From: Hydrogenophaga intermedia
Lineage (GTDB): Bacteria > Pseudomonadota > Gammaproteobacteria > Burkholderiales > Burkholderiaceae_C
DNA length: 59,352 nt
Direction: 5' to 3'
Assembly: GCF_023715105.1 (NCBI RefSeq)
Contig: NZ_JAMBNO010000022.1
Location: 1 to 59,352 of the forward strand
Part shown: piece by piece, positions 17,637-25,780 of the stretch
How positions within the stretch are numbered: the first letter of the stretch is position 1
Layout of the letters: the number at the start of each line of letters is the position of its first letter
Position numbers and translations under genes: made by a program
Notes under the pieces: model-generated
Told to the model about the DNA's origin: nothing
Seen by the model: the letters and a program-made list of their open reading frames with translations, nothing else
Database searches by the model: none

Positions 17637-18107
17637 TCACCGAAGCCACAGCCAGGCGGCCATCGCCCAGCTGATGGCCGAAGCAAGCACCGCCGTCGCG
17701 GCGTGCAACAACCACCCTTCCCAGGGACGGGCACCCTTGCGGGCCAAGTCTGCCACGTCCTGCAGCGGCAACGTCACCCGCTGCAGGGCTGGGCCCACTT
17801 CATGGCGGAACACGGTGCGCGCCGCTTCCTCCATGGCCCGGGTCTGTGTGTCCACAGTCACCCGGGCCATTTCGTCGGCGCGGCGGGCAATGTGCTTCAC
17901 CGTCTGAACCTTCGCGTTCTCGGTGATTTCATCCATGCGCTTTGAATAGGCCTCGACTTTTTTTGCCAGATCGGTACTGGTTATCAGCAACTCCATGCGG
18001 CTTGCGTCCAGGTTGGGCGCCAGGGTATCCATGCGGTCCAGTAATTCCCCCAGCTGACCGATGGCCACGGCCATCAGCTCTTCGCGGGCCGTGACCAGGT
18101 CGCTCAC
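17637..18107 (-). CDS. stbC: StbC-like protein with C-terminal membrane anchor
   Basis: A 156-aa protein. Residues ~1-130 are charged and predicted to form long helices or a coiled coil (TSTDLAKKVEAYSKRMDEITENAK). Residues ~135-155 are a hydrophobic segment ending ...WAMAAWLWLR, so it is probably tail-anchored in the inner membrane. It is the last gene of a stbA-stbB-stbC operon and overlaps stbB by 4 nt. In the R388 plasmid the stbABC operon balances plasmid stability and conjugation; the function of the third gene is the least known. The name rests on position and size more than on motifs. Confidence 0.6.
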   Translation of the reverse strand: MSDLVTAREELMAVAIGQLGELLDRMDTLAPNLDASRMELLITSTDLAKKVEAYSKRMDEITENAKVQTVKHIARRADEMARVTVDTQTRAMEEAARTVFRHEVGPALQRVTLPLQDVADLARKGARPWEGWLLHAATAVLASAISWAMAAWLWLR

Positions 18108-18847
18108 TGAACCTGCCGTGCCAACGGCACCACGTTGCTGGCCGCGCTCTCGCCCAGTCCGAGCGCCGCAAAGCAGGCATCCAGCTGCGGCAACACCCCA
18201 ACCGCCAGCCGCCGTGTGGCCAGCTTCTGGGCCAGCGCGAGTTTCTCGGCGGTGCTGCTGGCCTTGACGATCAAGGCCTTGTAGTCGGTGTCGTCACGGG
18301 CCAGGGTGGCGAGGTCGGTGTTGCTGCCCCGGATGCGCCCATACACCTCGTTGGGGCCCAGATAGCAGGCAGCGGTTTCTGTGGCGATGGGCTGCGCTTT
18401 GAGGAAGGCCCTCAACAGATCGAATTGCGCTGGGACATCGGCGGCGCTGCTGACCATGTTGAACACCAGCCGCACCCTTGAACGGGAGACGCCCAGCCGC
18501 GCCAGCTCGACCAGGGTGGCGATGGTGTCCTGCTGCTGCTTGAGGGCTGGTACCGTGGGAACCACAAACGCATCGAAGTCCTCGTGGCTGCCTTGGTACT
18601 TCTGCATCAGGTCGAGCAGTTCCTCCACGTTGCTGGCCCCGATGTCCACCACAGCGCTGTCCATGGTTTGCAGGAGTTCCTGCAGCTCGCCAAACTGCCG
18701 GCCACGCATCGCATGGCCTTCGCCGTCGGCCGCGTTCAAGCTCTCCACAGAAAACAGCTCCGCGCCGTCGATACGCGGCAGCAGCAGGTGCCTGGCGATG
18801 GTGGTTTTGCCCACGTTCCCTGAGAAGTTGATGACGGCGATTTTCAT
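18104..18847 (-). CDS. stbB: StbB-like ParA/MinD-type ATPase
   Basis: A 247-aa P-loop ATPase. It begins MKIAVINFSGNVGKTTIARH, a deviant Walker A of the ParA/MinD type (GNVGKT at about 10-15) and nearly identical in style to StbB of IncW plasmids. A Walker B-like VVDIGA is near residue 68, and FVVPTVPALKQQ follows. In R388, StbB opposes StbA and is needed for conjugation. It overlaps both neighbours (ATGA junctions), so the three genes are translationally coupled. The position next to the relaxase genes agrees with a role in placing element DNA for transfer. Confidence 0.82.
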   Translation of the reverse strand: MKIAVINFSGNVGKTTIARHLLLPRIDGAELFSVESLNAADGEGHAMRGRQFGELQELLQTMDSAVVDIGASNVEELLDLMQKYQGSHEDFDAFVVPTVPALKQQQDTIATLVELARLGVSRSRVRLVFNMVSSAADVPAQFDLLRAFLKAQPIATETAACYLGPNEVYGRIRGSNTDLATLARDDTDYKALIVKASSTAEKLALAQKLATRRLAVGVLPQLDACFAALGLGESAASNVVPLARQVQ

Positions 18848-19281
18848 GATGAGTCCTTTGCGTTGAGCCTGGCGCGTGCCAGGGGGTTGGTGATCCGGCT
18901 GCTGGCGAACGCTTCGGCGATCTCTTTGCCGCTGCGCATGTCCGTCACCACGGAAACGACCTGAGGTGACTGGGGCGCGTTGGTAGATGGTGGGGATGCA
19001 TACACCTGCGACTCAGTGAGAACAGGCGGCAATTCATCTGGACGAACACCGGATCCCGCGCTCTGTGCGCTTGAAGATGCTTTGGTTGCCCTGGCCACTT
19101 CGCGCTGCACGGTCGCGTTGCTGACGTGCACGCCAGAGGACGCCAGCGCCAGACGAATGGCCTCGAAGGTGTAGCCCTGGGCACGCAGCGCTCGCATCTC
19201 GGGCGCAAAGCGCCGCGCTTTGCGAGAGCTTCGGCCGGGCGGTTCGCTCGGGACCAGCTTTATCGCGTCATTTCTATTCAT
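18844..19281 (-). CDS. stbA: StbA-like DNA-binding protein
   Basis: A 145-aa protein with a basic N-terminal helix-turn-helix (about 22-66: RFAPEMRALRAQGYTFEAIRLALASSGVHVSNATVQREV, shown by its key residues) and a flexible serine/proline-rich C-terminus. StbA of R388 binds direct repeats upstream of its own gene and controls both plasmid segregation and the expression of transfer genes. Three exact-spaced 31-bp repeats begin 5 bp before this start codon, which supports the same arrangement here. It diverges from the mobC-relaxase operon, with the putative oriT between. Confidence 0.75.
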   Translation of the reverse strand: MNRNDAIKLVPSEPPGRSSRKARRFAPEMRALRAQGYTFEAIRLALASSGVHVSNATVQREVARATKASSSAQSAGSGVRPDELPPVLTESQVYASPPSTNAPQSPQVVSVVTDMRSGKEIAEAFASSRITNPLARARLNAKDSS

Positions 19282-19285
19282 TTTT

Positions 19286-19378
19286 TGTGCAGCAGTTGAT
19301 CGGTTGCTGTTCAGTTTGTGCAGTGCCTGTGCGCTGGCTGTTCAACCTGTGCAGTTGCTGCGCACTTTCTGTTCAGTC
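19286..19378. repeat. Three 31-bp iterons (probable StbA sites)
   Basis: TGTGCAG occurs at 19286, 19317 and 19348, and CTGTTCA at 19307, 19338 and 19369, each exactly 31 bp apart. Each unit is therefore TGTGCAG-N14-CTGTTCA-N3. The array directly adjoins the stbA start. It resembles direct repeats bound by StbA-type proteins and probably makes up the stbA operator/partition-like site. A weaker GATGGGT/ACCCATC inverted repeat (19383-19409) follows. Confidence 0.75.
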
Positions 19379-19436
19379 GTGTGATGGGTGCCTTGCGTTG
19401 TGACCCATCTTCGACCCTCCTGCTGCCCTTTCACGC

Positions 19437-19460
19437 GCTGGATTTGGACCCAAATCCAGC
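19437..19460. other. Putative oriT inverted repeat
   Basis: GCTGGATTTGG (19437-19447) and CCAAATCCAGC (19450-19460) form a perfect 11-bp inverted repeat with a 2-nt spacer. It lies between the stbA iterons and the mobC-relaxase genes, where oriT is found in related elements. I could not identify a known MOBP nic motif with confidence, so the nick site is unassigned. Confidence 0.55.
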
Positions 19461-19567
19461 AGCTCAAGAGCCTTGGTTCGGGCCAATACTGGGTTCATGG
19501 TGAGTGCAGAGATAGGCGGCCTGCCGCCGGTTTCACAAGCGCTCCGCGCCCCTCCAGTCGTCGGCCC

Positions 19568-20167
19568 ATGAACACCCCAACACACGACTTCGTCACGGTT
19601 GAAATGCGCGGCTTGAAGGCCGCGCTGGTGGCCCGTGCGCAGGCGCAACGGGTCAGCGTCTCGGAGATGGTGCGCAGCGCTGTGGCGCGCAATCTGGGTC
19701 TTTCGGTGGTCGAAGGTGAGCCTCAAAGCGTGGAGGTGCCCCATGGCGTTGGGCGCGCTGCCAGCGTCAAGCTGTCGATCCGCATGACAGCCGAGGAGGC
19801 CGCTCAATTGGCTGCTGGTGCCCGAGCCGCAGGCCTGTCGCGCGGTGCCTACCTGGCCGGTCTGGTGGCCCACGTACCGGTGTTGGCAGGCGGTGCCAGC
19901 CGCGTTGAGCACATCGCTGTTTTGAGTGAATCCACCGCAGAGCTCGCCACCCTCAGCCGCAATCTCCACCTGCTGAGCACGCTGCTGCGCCGAGGCGAAG
20001 ACGAGTCCTCCAGGCCGCTGCGCTTGAAGCTCGACACCCTGGCGCGCGATGTGCGCCAGCACCTCGACCTCGCTTCCAGCGCGCTCGCTGACCTGCAGCC
20101 GCGCCGCCCCGCCAACGCAGAACCAAGGGGCTGCACCCGGCCCGGAAACCGAAGGAGCCCCCCATGA
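19568..20167 (+). CDS. mobC: MobC-like relaxosome accessory protein
   Basis: A 199-aa protein. The N-terminal ~45 residues look like a ribbon-helix-helix (ARAQAQRVSVSEMVRSAV). A second block (VKLSIRMTAEEAAQLAAGARAAGLSRGAYLAGL) matches the MobC/TraJ mobilization pattern. Such proteins bind oriT and help the relaxase nick. The ATG at 19568 was chosen; the frame is open back to 19388 across the oriT inverted repeat, which argues against a longer start. The stop overlaps the relaxase start by 4 nt (ATGA at 20164-20167). Confidence 0.75.
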   Translation: MNTPTHDFVTVEMRGLKAALVARAQAQRVSVSEMVRSAVARNLGLSVVEGEPQSVEVPHGVGRAASVKLSIRMTAEEAAQLAAGARAAGLSRGAYLAGLVAHVPVLAGGASRVEHIAVLSESTAELATLSRNLHLLSTLLRRGEDESSRPLRLKLDTLARDVRQHLDLASSALADLQPRRPANAEPRGCTRPGNRRSPP

Positions 20168-21261
20168 AATCGCCATCTGGCCAACTTCGCTCGTCTTCGC
20201 GAGCGTCAGTCCAAGGTCATTCGTACGGAGCCAACACGCCTCAGAACCCCTCGCTCGACGGCATCCTCATCACCTGGGGCGACCGCCTGTTCTATCCGGG
20301 CAACCGCCTCGTCCAGGTTCGGCCCCAGCCCAAGCTGGGCGCTTCGGGCGCGCACCAGCGAGCCAACGCCATCCGCCAGCGCATCGAAGCCACCGTTGTT
20401 CGGCGTGCCCCGCAGGTCATGGTCAAGGTTACCGGGGGAGGGCGGAGCATGGCGGCCATAACGGCGCACTTCCGCTACATCAGCAAAAACGGGCGGCTGG
20501 AGATCGAAGACCAGCGTGGGGAGACCCTGCAAGGCAAAGACAGCCTGCACCACTTGGCCGATGAGTGGCGCATGGGCGGCGCGCGCATCCCAGACGACGC
20601 CGAGCCAGGCCAGCGGCGCGAGGCCTTCAACATCATGCTGTCTATGCCTCGTGGCACCGATCCACTGATCGTGCAGCGCGCCGCGCGTGACTTTGCGCGG
20701 GCCGAACTGGCCGGCCACAAATACGTGATGGTGCTGCACGACCACCAGGCCAACCCGCACGTGCACATCAGTGTGCGTGCGGTATCCAGGCTGGGCAAGC
20801 GCCTCAACCCGCGCAAGAACGACCTGCACCGCTGGCGAGAAACCTTCGCTGAAAATCTGCGAGGCTATGGCGTCGAGGCCGAGGCAACCCGGCAAACCAC
20901 GCGCGGCCAACATCGCCAGCCCGATCCGTTGTGGCGCTTGAAGGCCCGGGAAGAAGGGCGCCTGCGCCGCACGCCATCAACCAAACAAAGCGAAGCGCAG
21001 AACCATCCGGCGAGGAAGGCGGCTGTTGATGCCTGGGTGCAAATCGGTCTGGCGTTGGCCCAATCGGGGGATGCAGCTGACCGGCAATTGGCCGCGCATG
21101 TCGCCAGGTTCGTCAAAGAGATGACCGATACCCAGCCGGGTGTGCCGGAGCGGAGCCCCGTACGCTCGGAGCCAACGGTCCAGCTCCCATCACAGAAATC
21201 CGAACTTCAACCGAATCTGCAGCCGCAGACCCTGCCGAGAGACATCGGACTGAATCGATAA
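20164..21261 (+). CDS. MOBP-type relaxase
   Basis: A 365-aa DNA relaxase that should nick oriT and pilot the transferred strand. The conserved HFRYISKNG block is at 102-110. The three-histidine metal site lies in HDHQANPHVHISV, with His194, His199 and His201. Around them YVMVLHDHQANPHVHI is the typical MOBP motif III. There is no helicase or primase domain; the C-terminal ~120 residues are basic and probably disordered. The nucleophilic tyrosine is not assigned with certainty. It is coupled to mobC, and its LPD7-type partner is at 38217-39386. Confidence 0.82.
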   Translation: MKSPSGQLRSSSRASVQGHSYGANTPQNPSLDGILITWGDRLFYPGNRLVQVRPQPKLGASGAHQRANAIRQRIEATVVRRAPQVMVKVTGGGRSMAAITAHFRYISKNGRLEIEDQRGETLQGKDSLHHLADEWRMGGARIPDDAEPGQRREAFNIMLSMPRGTDPLIVQRAARDFARAELAGHKYVMVLHDHQANPHVHISVRAVSRLGKRLNPRKNDLHRWRETFAENLRGYGVEAEATRQTTRGQHRQPDPLWRLKAREEGRLRRTPSTKQSEAQNHPARKAAVDAWVQIGLALAQSGDAADRQLAAHVARFVKEMTDTQPGVPERSPVRSEPTVQLPSQKSELQPNLQPQTLPRDIGLNR

Positions 21262-21310
21262 AGGCGACCTGTCGGCTCGGCGTGAAATTGCGCTGGAGCC
21301 CGCTGAACCC

Positions 21311-21490
21311 TCAACCTTTTTTCAGCTCCATCGCCGCCTTGTGCTCGGCTTCGAAGTCCATGCCCAAGTTCATACCGGGATCGATCTGATGGAACGCCGC
21401 GTACATGATGGACAGCAGGTGCAGGCCCGAGAACTAGCCGGGCCTTCAGGCTGTACTTCTGTTCCGGGTTGTTGATGTCCAGGCCCTGGT
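21311..21490 (-). pseudogene. Decayed gene remnant of unknown family
   Basis: On the minus strand two frames join into one plausible protein tail: NQGLDINNPEQKYSLKA..., then after a frameshift near 21440 ...GLHLLSIMYAAFHQIDPGMNLGMDFEAEHKAAMELKKG and a stop at 21311. The composition is protein-like, but no intact frame or start exists. It marks an old gene lost when the 15-kb operon was inserted, or an edge of that insertion. I do not recognise the family. Confidence 0.45.
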
Positions 21491-21589
21491 TGCCCAATGG
21501 GCTTCGACTATGCCCGAACAGATATACCTTGAGCCCAGCAGATCCGTCTCCCAAGGCCCCGAACTTGCAGTCATTCAAGACGCAGTACA

Positions 21590-21618
21590 TTTGCAGGACA
21601 AGACAATTTGGGTGCAAA
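21590..21618. promoter_or_regulatory. Candidate operator ahead of the defence operon
   Basis: TTTGCA (21590-21595) and TGCAAA (21613-21618) are perfect inverted half-sites directly before the small regulator's ATG at 21622. TTGCAG also appears as a direct repeat at 21565 and 21591. The position is where an autoregulating RHH repressor would bind. No convincing -35/-10 pair was found. Prediction only. Confidence 0.4.
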
Positions 21619-21621
21619 ACC

Positions 21622-21831
21622 ATGAAACGACTAAAGGATGAGACCTTGTCTATCCGCACGTCAGCTGACATCAAGCAAATGCTGAGGCTGGCAGCGGAGC
21701 GGGAGCACCGCTCAGTCGCTTCCATGGTTGAGGTTCTGGTTCTGGCCTATGCGAAAGAGCATGGTTTAGATGCAGAGCCTGAAGCGCAAATCAACGCTGG
21801 GGAGCGGAAGAAGAAACATGGAACTGATTGA
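21622..21831 (+). CDS. Small ribbon-helix-helix-like regulator
   Basis: A 69-aa basic protein, MKRLKDETLSIRTSADIKQM at its start, then LRLAAEREHRSVASMVEVLV. This is the beta-strand plus two-helix pattern of Arc/CopG-type ribbon-helix-helix proteins. It overlaps the start of the helicase gene by 14 nt, so it is the first gene of the operon. An inverted repeat sits just upstream. I infer that it represses the operon or is an antitoxin-like control of it. The assignment rests on pattern and size. Confidence 0.6.
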   Translation: MKRLKDETLSIRTSADIKQMLRLAAEREHRSVASMVEVLVLAYAKEHGLDAEPEAQINAGERKKKHGTD

Positions 21832-24800
21832 CAACATCACCCGGTTGCTGGGTGACGACCTCAAAGCGACGCTGAAGCCCAAGTCACGGCTCAAGATCGC
21901 CGCCTCGTGCTTCTCGATGTACGCTTTCGAAGCCCTGAAGGCCGAGCTGGAGAAGATCGACGAACTCAGCTTCATCTTCACCTCGCCCACTTTTACGGCC
22001 AGCGAGGTCACCGACAAGATTCGCAAAGAGCGCAAGGAATTCCACATCCCCAAGCTCGACCGTGAACGCAGCCTGTACGGCAGCGAGTTCGAGATTCAGC
22101 TGCGCAACAAGCTGAACCAGCGCGCTATTGCCAAGGAGTGCGCCGACTGGATACGCCGCAAAGCTCATTTCAAGAGCAACCGCACCAAGGCTCCCATGCA
22201 GCCCTTCGCCGTGGTCCAGGCCAATGGCGCAGACACCGCCTACATGCCGCTCCACGGCTTCACAGCAGTGGATCTGGGCTACCAGCAAGGCAACGCCGTG
22301 TCCAACCTCGTCAACAAGATGGACGAGCCCGCCTTTGCCGCCACCTACCTCAGCCTGTTCGACCAGATTTGGAACGACCCAGAGAAGCTGGAGGACGTGA
22401 CTGCGCAGATTTGCGAACACATCGCCTCGGTGTACCAAGAGAATTCGCCCGAGAGCATCTACTTCTTGATGCTCTACAACATCTTCAACGAGTTCCTGGA
22501 CGAGATCGACGAGGACGTACTCCCCAACGACCGCACCGGCTACCAGGACACGCTGATCTGGAAGAAGCTCTTCAACTACCAGCAGGACGCAGCCACCGGC
22601 ATCATCAACAAGCTGGAAACCTACAGTGGTTGCATCCTGGCCGACAGCGTGGGCTTGGGCAAAACGTTCACGGCGCTGGCCGTGGTCAAGTACTACGAGC
22701 TGCGAAACAAGTCGGTGTTGGTGCTGTGCCCGAAGAAGCTGGCCGACAACTGGCTCAACTACAACCGCAACCTCAAGACCAACATCTTCGCCAAGGATCG
22801 GTTCAACTATGACGTCCTTTGCCACACCGACCTCAGCCGCACCAGCGGTGAATCCTTCGGCACGCCGCTGAACCGGATCAACTGGGGCAACTATGACCTC
22901 GTGGTCATCGACGAGTCCCACAACTTCCGCAACAACGACGCCTTCAAGGAGAAGGAGACGCGCTACCAGAAGTTGATGAACAAGGTCATCAAGGAAGGGG
23001 TGAAGACCAAAGTGCTGATGCTCTCAGCCACCCCGGTCAACAACCGCTTTGCCGACCTACGCAATCAGCTGGCGCTGGCCTACGAGGGGGACTCGGAAAA
23101 CCTCAGCAAGAAGCTCAAGACCGGCAAAACCGTTGAAGAGATTTTCCGCGGGGCACAAGGTTCGTTCAATGCTTGGGCCAAACTGCCTCCGGCCGAGCGC
23201 ACCGCACGGGCCATCCTCGACTCCCTGGACTTCGACTTCTTTGAGCTGCTGGACAGCGTGACCATCGCGCGCTCGCGAAAGCACATCCAGACCTTCTACG
23301 ACACCAAGGATATCGGGCAGTTTCCTGAACGCAGAAAGCCGCTGACCTTTCAGTCTCCGCTGACCGCCCGGACCGATGTGATGGGCTTCAACGGCATCTT
23401 CGAACAGCTTTCCCTGCTCAAACTCGCGGTCTACGCCCCGATCAGCTACATCCTGCCCAGCCGCCTGAAAAAGTACGAAGACATGTACGACACCCAGGTG
23501 GGGTCGGGCAAAGGCACGTTGCGGCAGATTGATCGCGAGCGCAGCTTGCAGGCGCTCATGGTGACCAACCTGCTAAAGCGCCTGGAAAGCTCCGTCCAGT
23601 CGTTCAGGCTCACGTTGGAGTCCCTGCGGGCCAACCACACGAACACACTGGGCAAGATCAACGCTTTCCAGCAGAACGGCCAGGTCACCCTGGTTGGCGA
23701 CCTCACTGAGGCACTGGAAGGACTGGACGCCGAAGAGGACGACATCTCCTTCCAGGGGGACGAAGAGATTGGCGGCAAGGTCAAGATCAACCTGGCGGAC
23801 ATGGACTTGCCCTCGTGGAAACACGAATTGCAGGCCGACCTGAAGGTGATCGACGACCTTTTGGCCATCATGCACCGCGTCACGCCCGAGGACGACGCCA
23901 AGCTCCAACACCTGAAGGCCCATGTGCTGGAGAAGATCGCCAACCCGATCAACCCCGGCAACAAGAAGGTGCTGATCTTCACCGCCTTCGCAGACACGGC
24001 CGACTACCTCTATGCCAACCTCGCCCCCGTGCTGCTAGAAGCCCACGGCTTGCACACCGCCAAGGTGACTGGAAAGGGCGCCCCCAAGTCCACGCTGAAG
24101 AAGGGCTACGACTTCCAGGAGCTGCTGACACTGTTCTCCCCACGCTCAAAAGAAAAGGCCGTGGTACTGCCGGGTGAGCCCGCCGAGGTGGACTTGCTGA
24201 TCGGCACGGACTGCATCTCTGAAGGCCAGAACCTTCAGGACTGCGACTACCTCATCAACTACGACATCCACTGGAACCCAGTCCGAATCATCCAGCGATT
24301 TGGCCGTGTGGACCGCATCGGTTCGCCCAACACCAGCATCCAGCTGGTCAACTACTGGCCGGACATAACCCTCGACGAGTACATCAACCTCAAGGATCGG
24401 GTGGAGAGCCGCATGATGATTGCGGACGTGACCGCCACCGGTGACGACAACGTGCTCTCTGCCCAGGCCAACGACGTGTCGTACCGAAAGGAGCAACTGC
24501 GTCGCCTGCAAGAGGAAGTCATCGAACTGGAAGACCTGAAGACCGGCGTGTCCATCACCGACCTCGGCCTCAACGACTTTCGCATGGACTTGCTCAACTA
24601 CGTCAAGGAACATGGCGAGCTGCGCAACGTGCCCAACGGCATGCATGCCGTGGTGCCCGCCAAGCCTGCCATGGGCTTGCACCCTGGCGTCATCTTCACG
24701 CTGCGCAACCTCAACACGGGCGTCAACGTCAACCAGCACAACCGGCTGCACCCGTACTACCTTGTCTACATCGACCGGGCTGGCAAAGTGGTGCACGACC

Positions 24801-25090
24801 ACACCGAGGTGAAGCGCCTGCTGGACTTGGCCCGCACTTGCTGCAAAGGTCAGGACAAACCCATCCCGCAAGCAACCCTGATCTTCAACGAAGAGACCGC
24901 CGAGGGCCGACAGATGCAGGTGTACTCAGACCTGCTGGGCAAGGCCATTCGCACCATGATCGAGGTCAAGGAAGAGAAGGACTTGGACAGCCTGTTCACC
25001 GGCGGCAAGACCACGGCGCTGACCAACACCATCTCCGGCCTGGACGACTTCGAACTCATCACCTTCCTGGTGATCCAGGAGGCGGGATGA
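21818..25090 (+). CDS. SNF2-type helicase of a defence operon
   Basis: A 1,090-aa superfamily 2 ATPase. Residues ~1-110 look like a PLD-like/helicase-associated N-terminal domain, without an obvious HKD motif. The SNF2-like core has Walker A DSVGLGKT (276-283), DESH (365-368), LSATPVNN and the late motif QRFGRVDRIGS preceded by TDCISEGQNLQ. It should translocate on or remodel DNA. The ATG at 21818 is within the end of the regulator gene. Its stop overlaps the DUF4391 start (ATGA). Helicases of this kind are found beside DUF4391 and restriction genes in defence islands. Confidence 0.82.
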   Translation: MELIDNITRLLGDDLKATLKPKSRLKIAASCFSMYAFEALKAELEKIDELSFIFTSPTFTASEVTDKIRKERKEFHIPKLDRERSLYGSEFEIQLRNKLNQRAIAKECADWIRRKAHFKSNRTKAPMQPFAVVQANGADTAYMPLHGFTAVDLGYQQGNAVSNLVNKMDEPAFAATYLSLFDQIWNDPEKLEDVTAQICEHIASVYQENSPESIYFLMLYNIFNEFLDEIDEDVLPNDRTGYQDTLIWKKLFNYQQDAATGIINKLETYSGCILADSVGLGKTFTALAVVKYYELRNKSVLVLCPKKLADNWLNYNRNLKTNIFAKDRFNYDVLCHTDLSRTSGESFGTPLNRINWGNYDLVVIDESHNFRNNDAFKEKETRYQKLMNKVIKEGVKTKVLMLSATPVNNRFADLRNQLALAYEGDSENLSKKLKTGKTVEEIFRGAQGSFNAWAKLPPAERTARAILDSLDFDFFELLDSVTIARSRKHIQTFYDTKDIGQFPERRKPLTFQSPLTARTDVMGFNGIFEQLSLLKLAVYAPISYILPSRLKKYEDMYDTQVGSGKGTLRQIDRERSLQALMVTNLLKRLESSVQSFRLTLESLRANHTNTLGKINAFQQNGQVTLVGDLTEALEGLDAEEDDISFQGDEEIGGKVKINLADMDLPSWKHELQADLKVIDDLLAIMHRVTPEDDAKLQHLKAHVLEKIANPINPGNKKVLIFTAFADTADYLYANLAPVLLEAHGLHTAKVTGKGAPKSTLKKGYDFQELLTLFSPRSKEKAVVLPGEPAEVDLLIGTDCISEGQNLQDCDYLINYDIHWNPVRIIQRFGRVDRIGSPNTSIQLVNYWPDITLDEYINLKDRVESRMMIADVTATGDDNVLSAQANDVSYRKEQLRRLQEEVIELEDLKTGVSITDLGLNDFRMDLLNYVKEHGELRNVPNGMHAVVPAKPAMGLHPGVIFTLRNLNTGVNVNQHNRLHPYYLVYIDRAGKVVHDHTEVKRLLDLARTCCKGQDKPIPQATLIFNEETAEGRQMQVYSDLLGKAIRTMIEVKEEKDLDSLFTGGKTTALTNTISGLDDFELITFLVIQEAG

Positions 25091-25764
25091 GCGGCCTGTT
25101 CGCGTACCCCAAGCAAGCCGAATTCGACCGCACGCTGCCCAAGAACAAGATTTACGAGCACAGCGGCGCCAACACCCGCTTGAGGGATTTGTTCGTTGAG
25201 CAGGTGGAGAAGATCGTCTGGCGCTACAAGCTGGCCCCGGAAACGATCAACCTGGCCGCGAAGCCGGGCGTGCCGGAAATTCAAGTCTTCGCCATCCAGC
25301 TCAAGACGTCAGAACTGCACCGTGACGTCCTCCGTTGCATCGACGGTGCCATCCAGTTCCCCATCATCTTTGAACTGACTCACGGCCAAGGAGTCGAAGC
25401 CAGATCGCAGGTCGTCGGCGCCTACAAGCGCCCCAGCGAAACGGATCCTGCCAGCTGGGTGTGCTCCGATTACTTCGAGTCAGTCTGGACGCCCGCAGCG
25501 GCTGTGCGCGCATCGCTGCCGCTGGCCCTAGACCTTGGTGGGCTCTATGAGCAGCTACTCCGCCGGCTGGCGCCAGTCACCGCCAGGCCCGGCGAGCCCC
25601 TGCACGACTTGGTGGCGCGGGCAGAAAAGGTCACAGCTAAAGAACGAGAAGTCGCAAAAACCGAGGCCCGCCTTGCCAAAGAGAAGCAATTCAATCGCAA
25701 AGTGGAAATCAACTCCACACTGAGTCAACTCAAAGCTGAACTTCAATCATTAACTGCACGATAG
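25087..25764 (+). CDS. DUF4391 domain protein
   Basis: A 225-aa protein of DUF4391: MSGLFAYPKQAEFDRTLPKNKIYEH at its start (key residues), LFVEQVEKIVWRYKLAPETINL, and IPIIFELTH-like strands near residue 95. The C-terminal ~50 residues form a charged coiled coil. DUF4391 proteins usually follow SNF2-type helicases and probably act as their partner; no enzymatic role is known. It overlaps the helicase stop by 4 nt and is followed by a strong Shine-Dalgarno (GGAGGAG) for the SIR2 gene. Confidence 0.8.
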   Translation: MSGLFAYPKQAEFDRTLPKNKIYEHSGANTRLRDLFVEQVEKIVWRYKLAPETINLAAKPGVPEIQVFAIQLKTSELHRDVLRCIDGAIQFPIIFELTHGQGVEARSQVVGAYKRPSETDPASWVCSDYFESVWTPAAAVRASLPLALDLGGLYEQLLRRLAPVTARPGEPLHDLVARAEKVTAKEREVAKTEARLAKEKQFNRKVEINSTLSQLKAELQSLTAR

Positions 25765-25780
25765 CGGAGGAGAAATTGAG

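Noticed and set aside
19388..19567. A longer N-terminus for the MobC-like protein
   Set aside because: The extension would place the oriT-like inverted repeat inside the gene, and the ATG at 19568 begins the recognisable domain.
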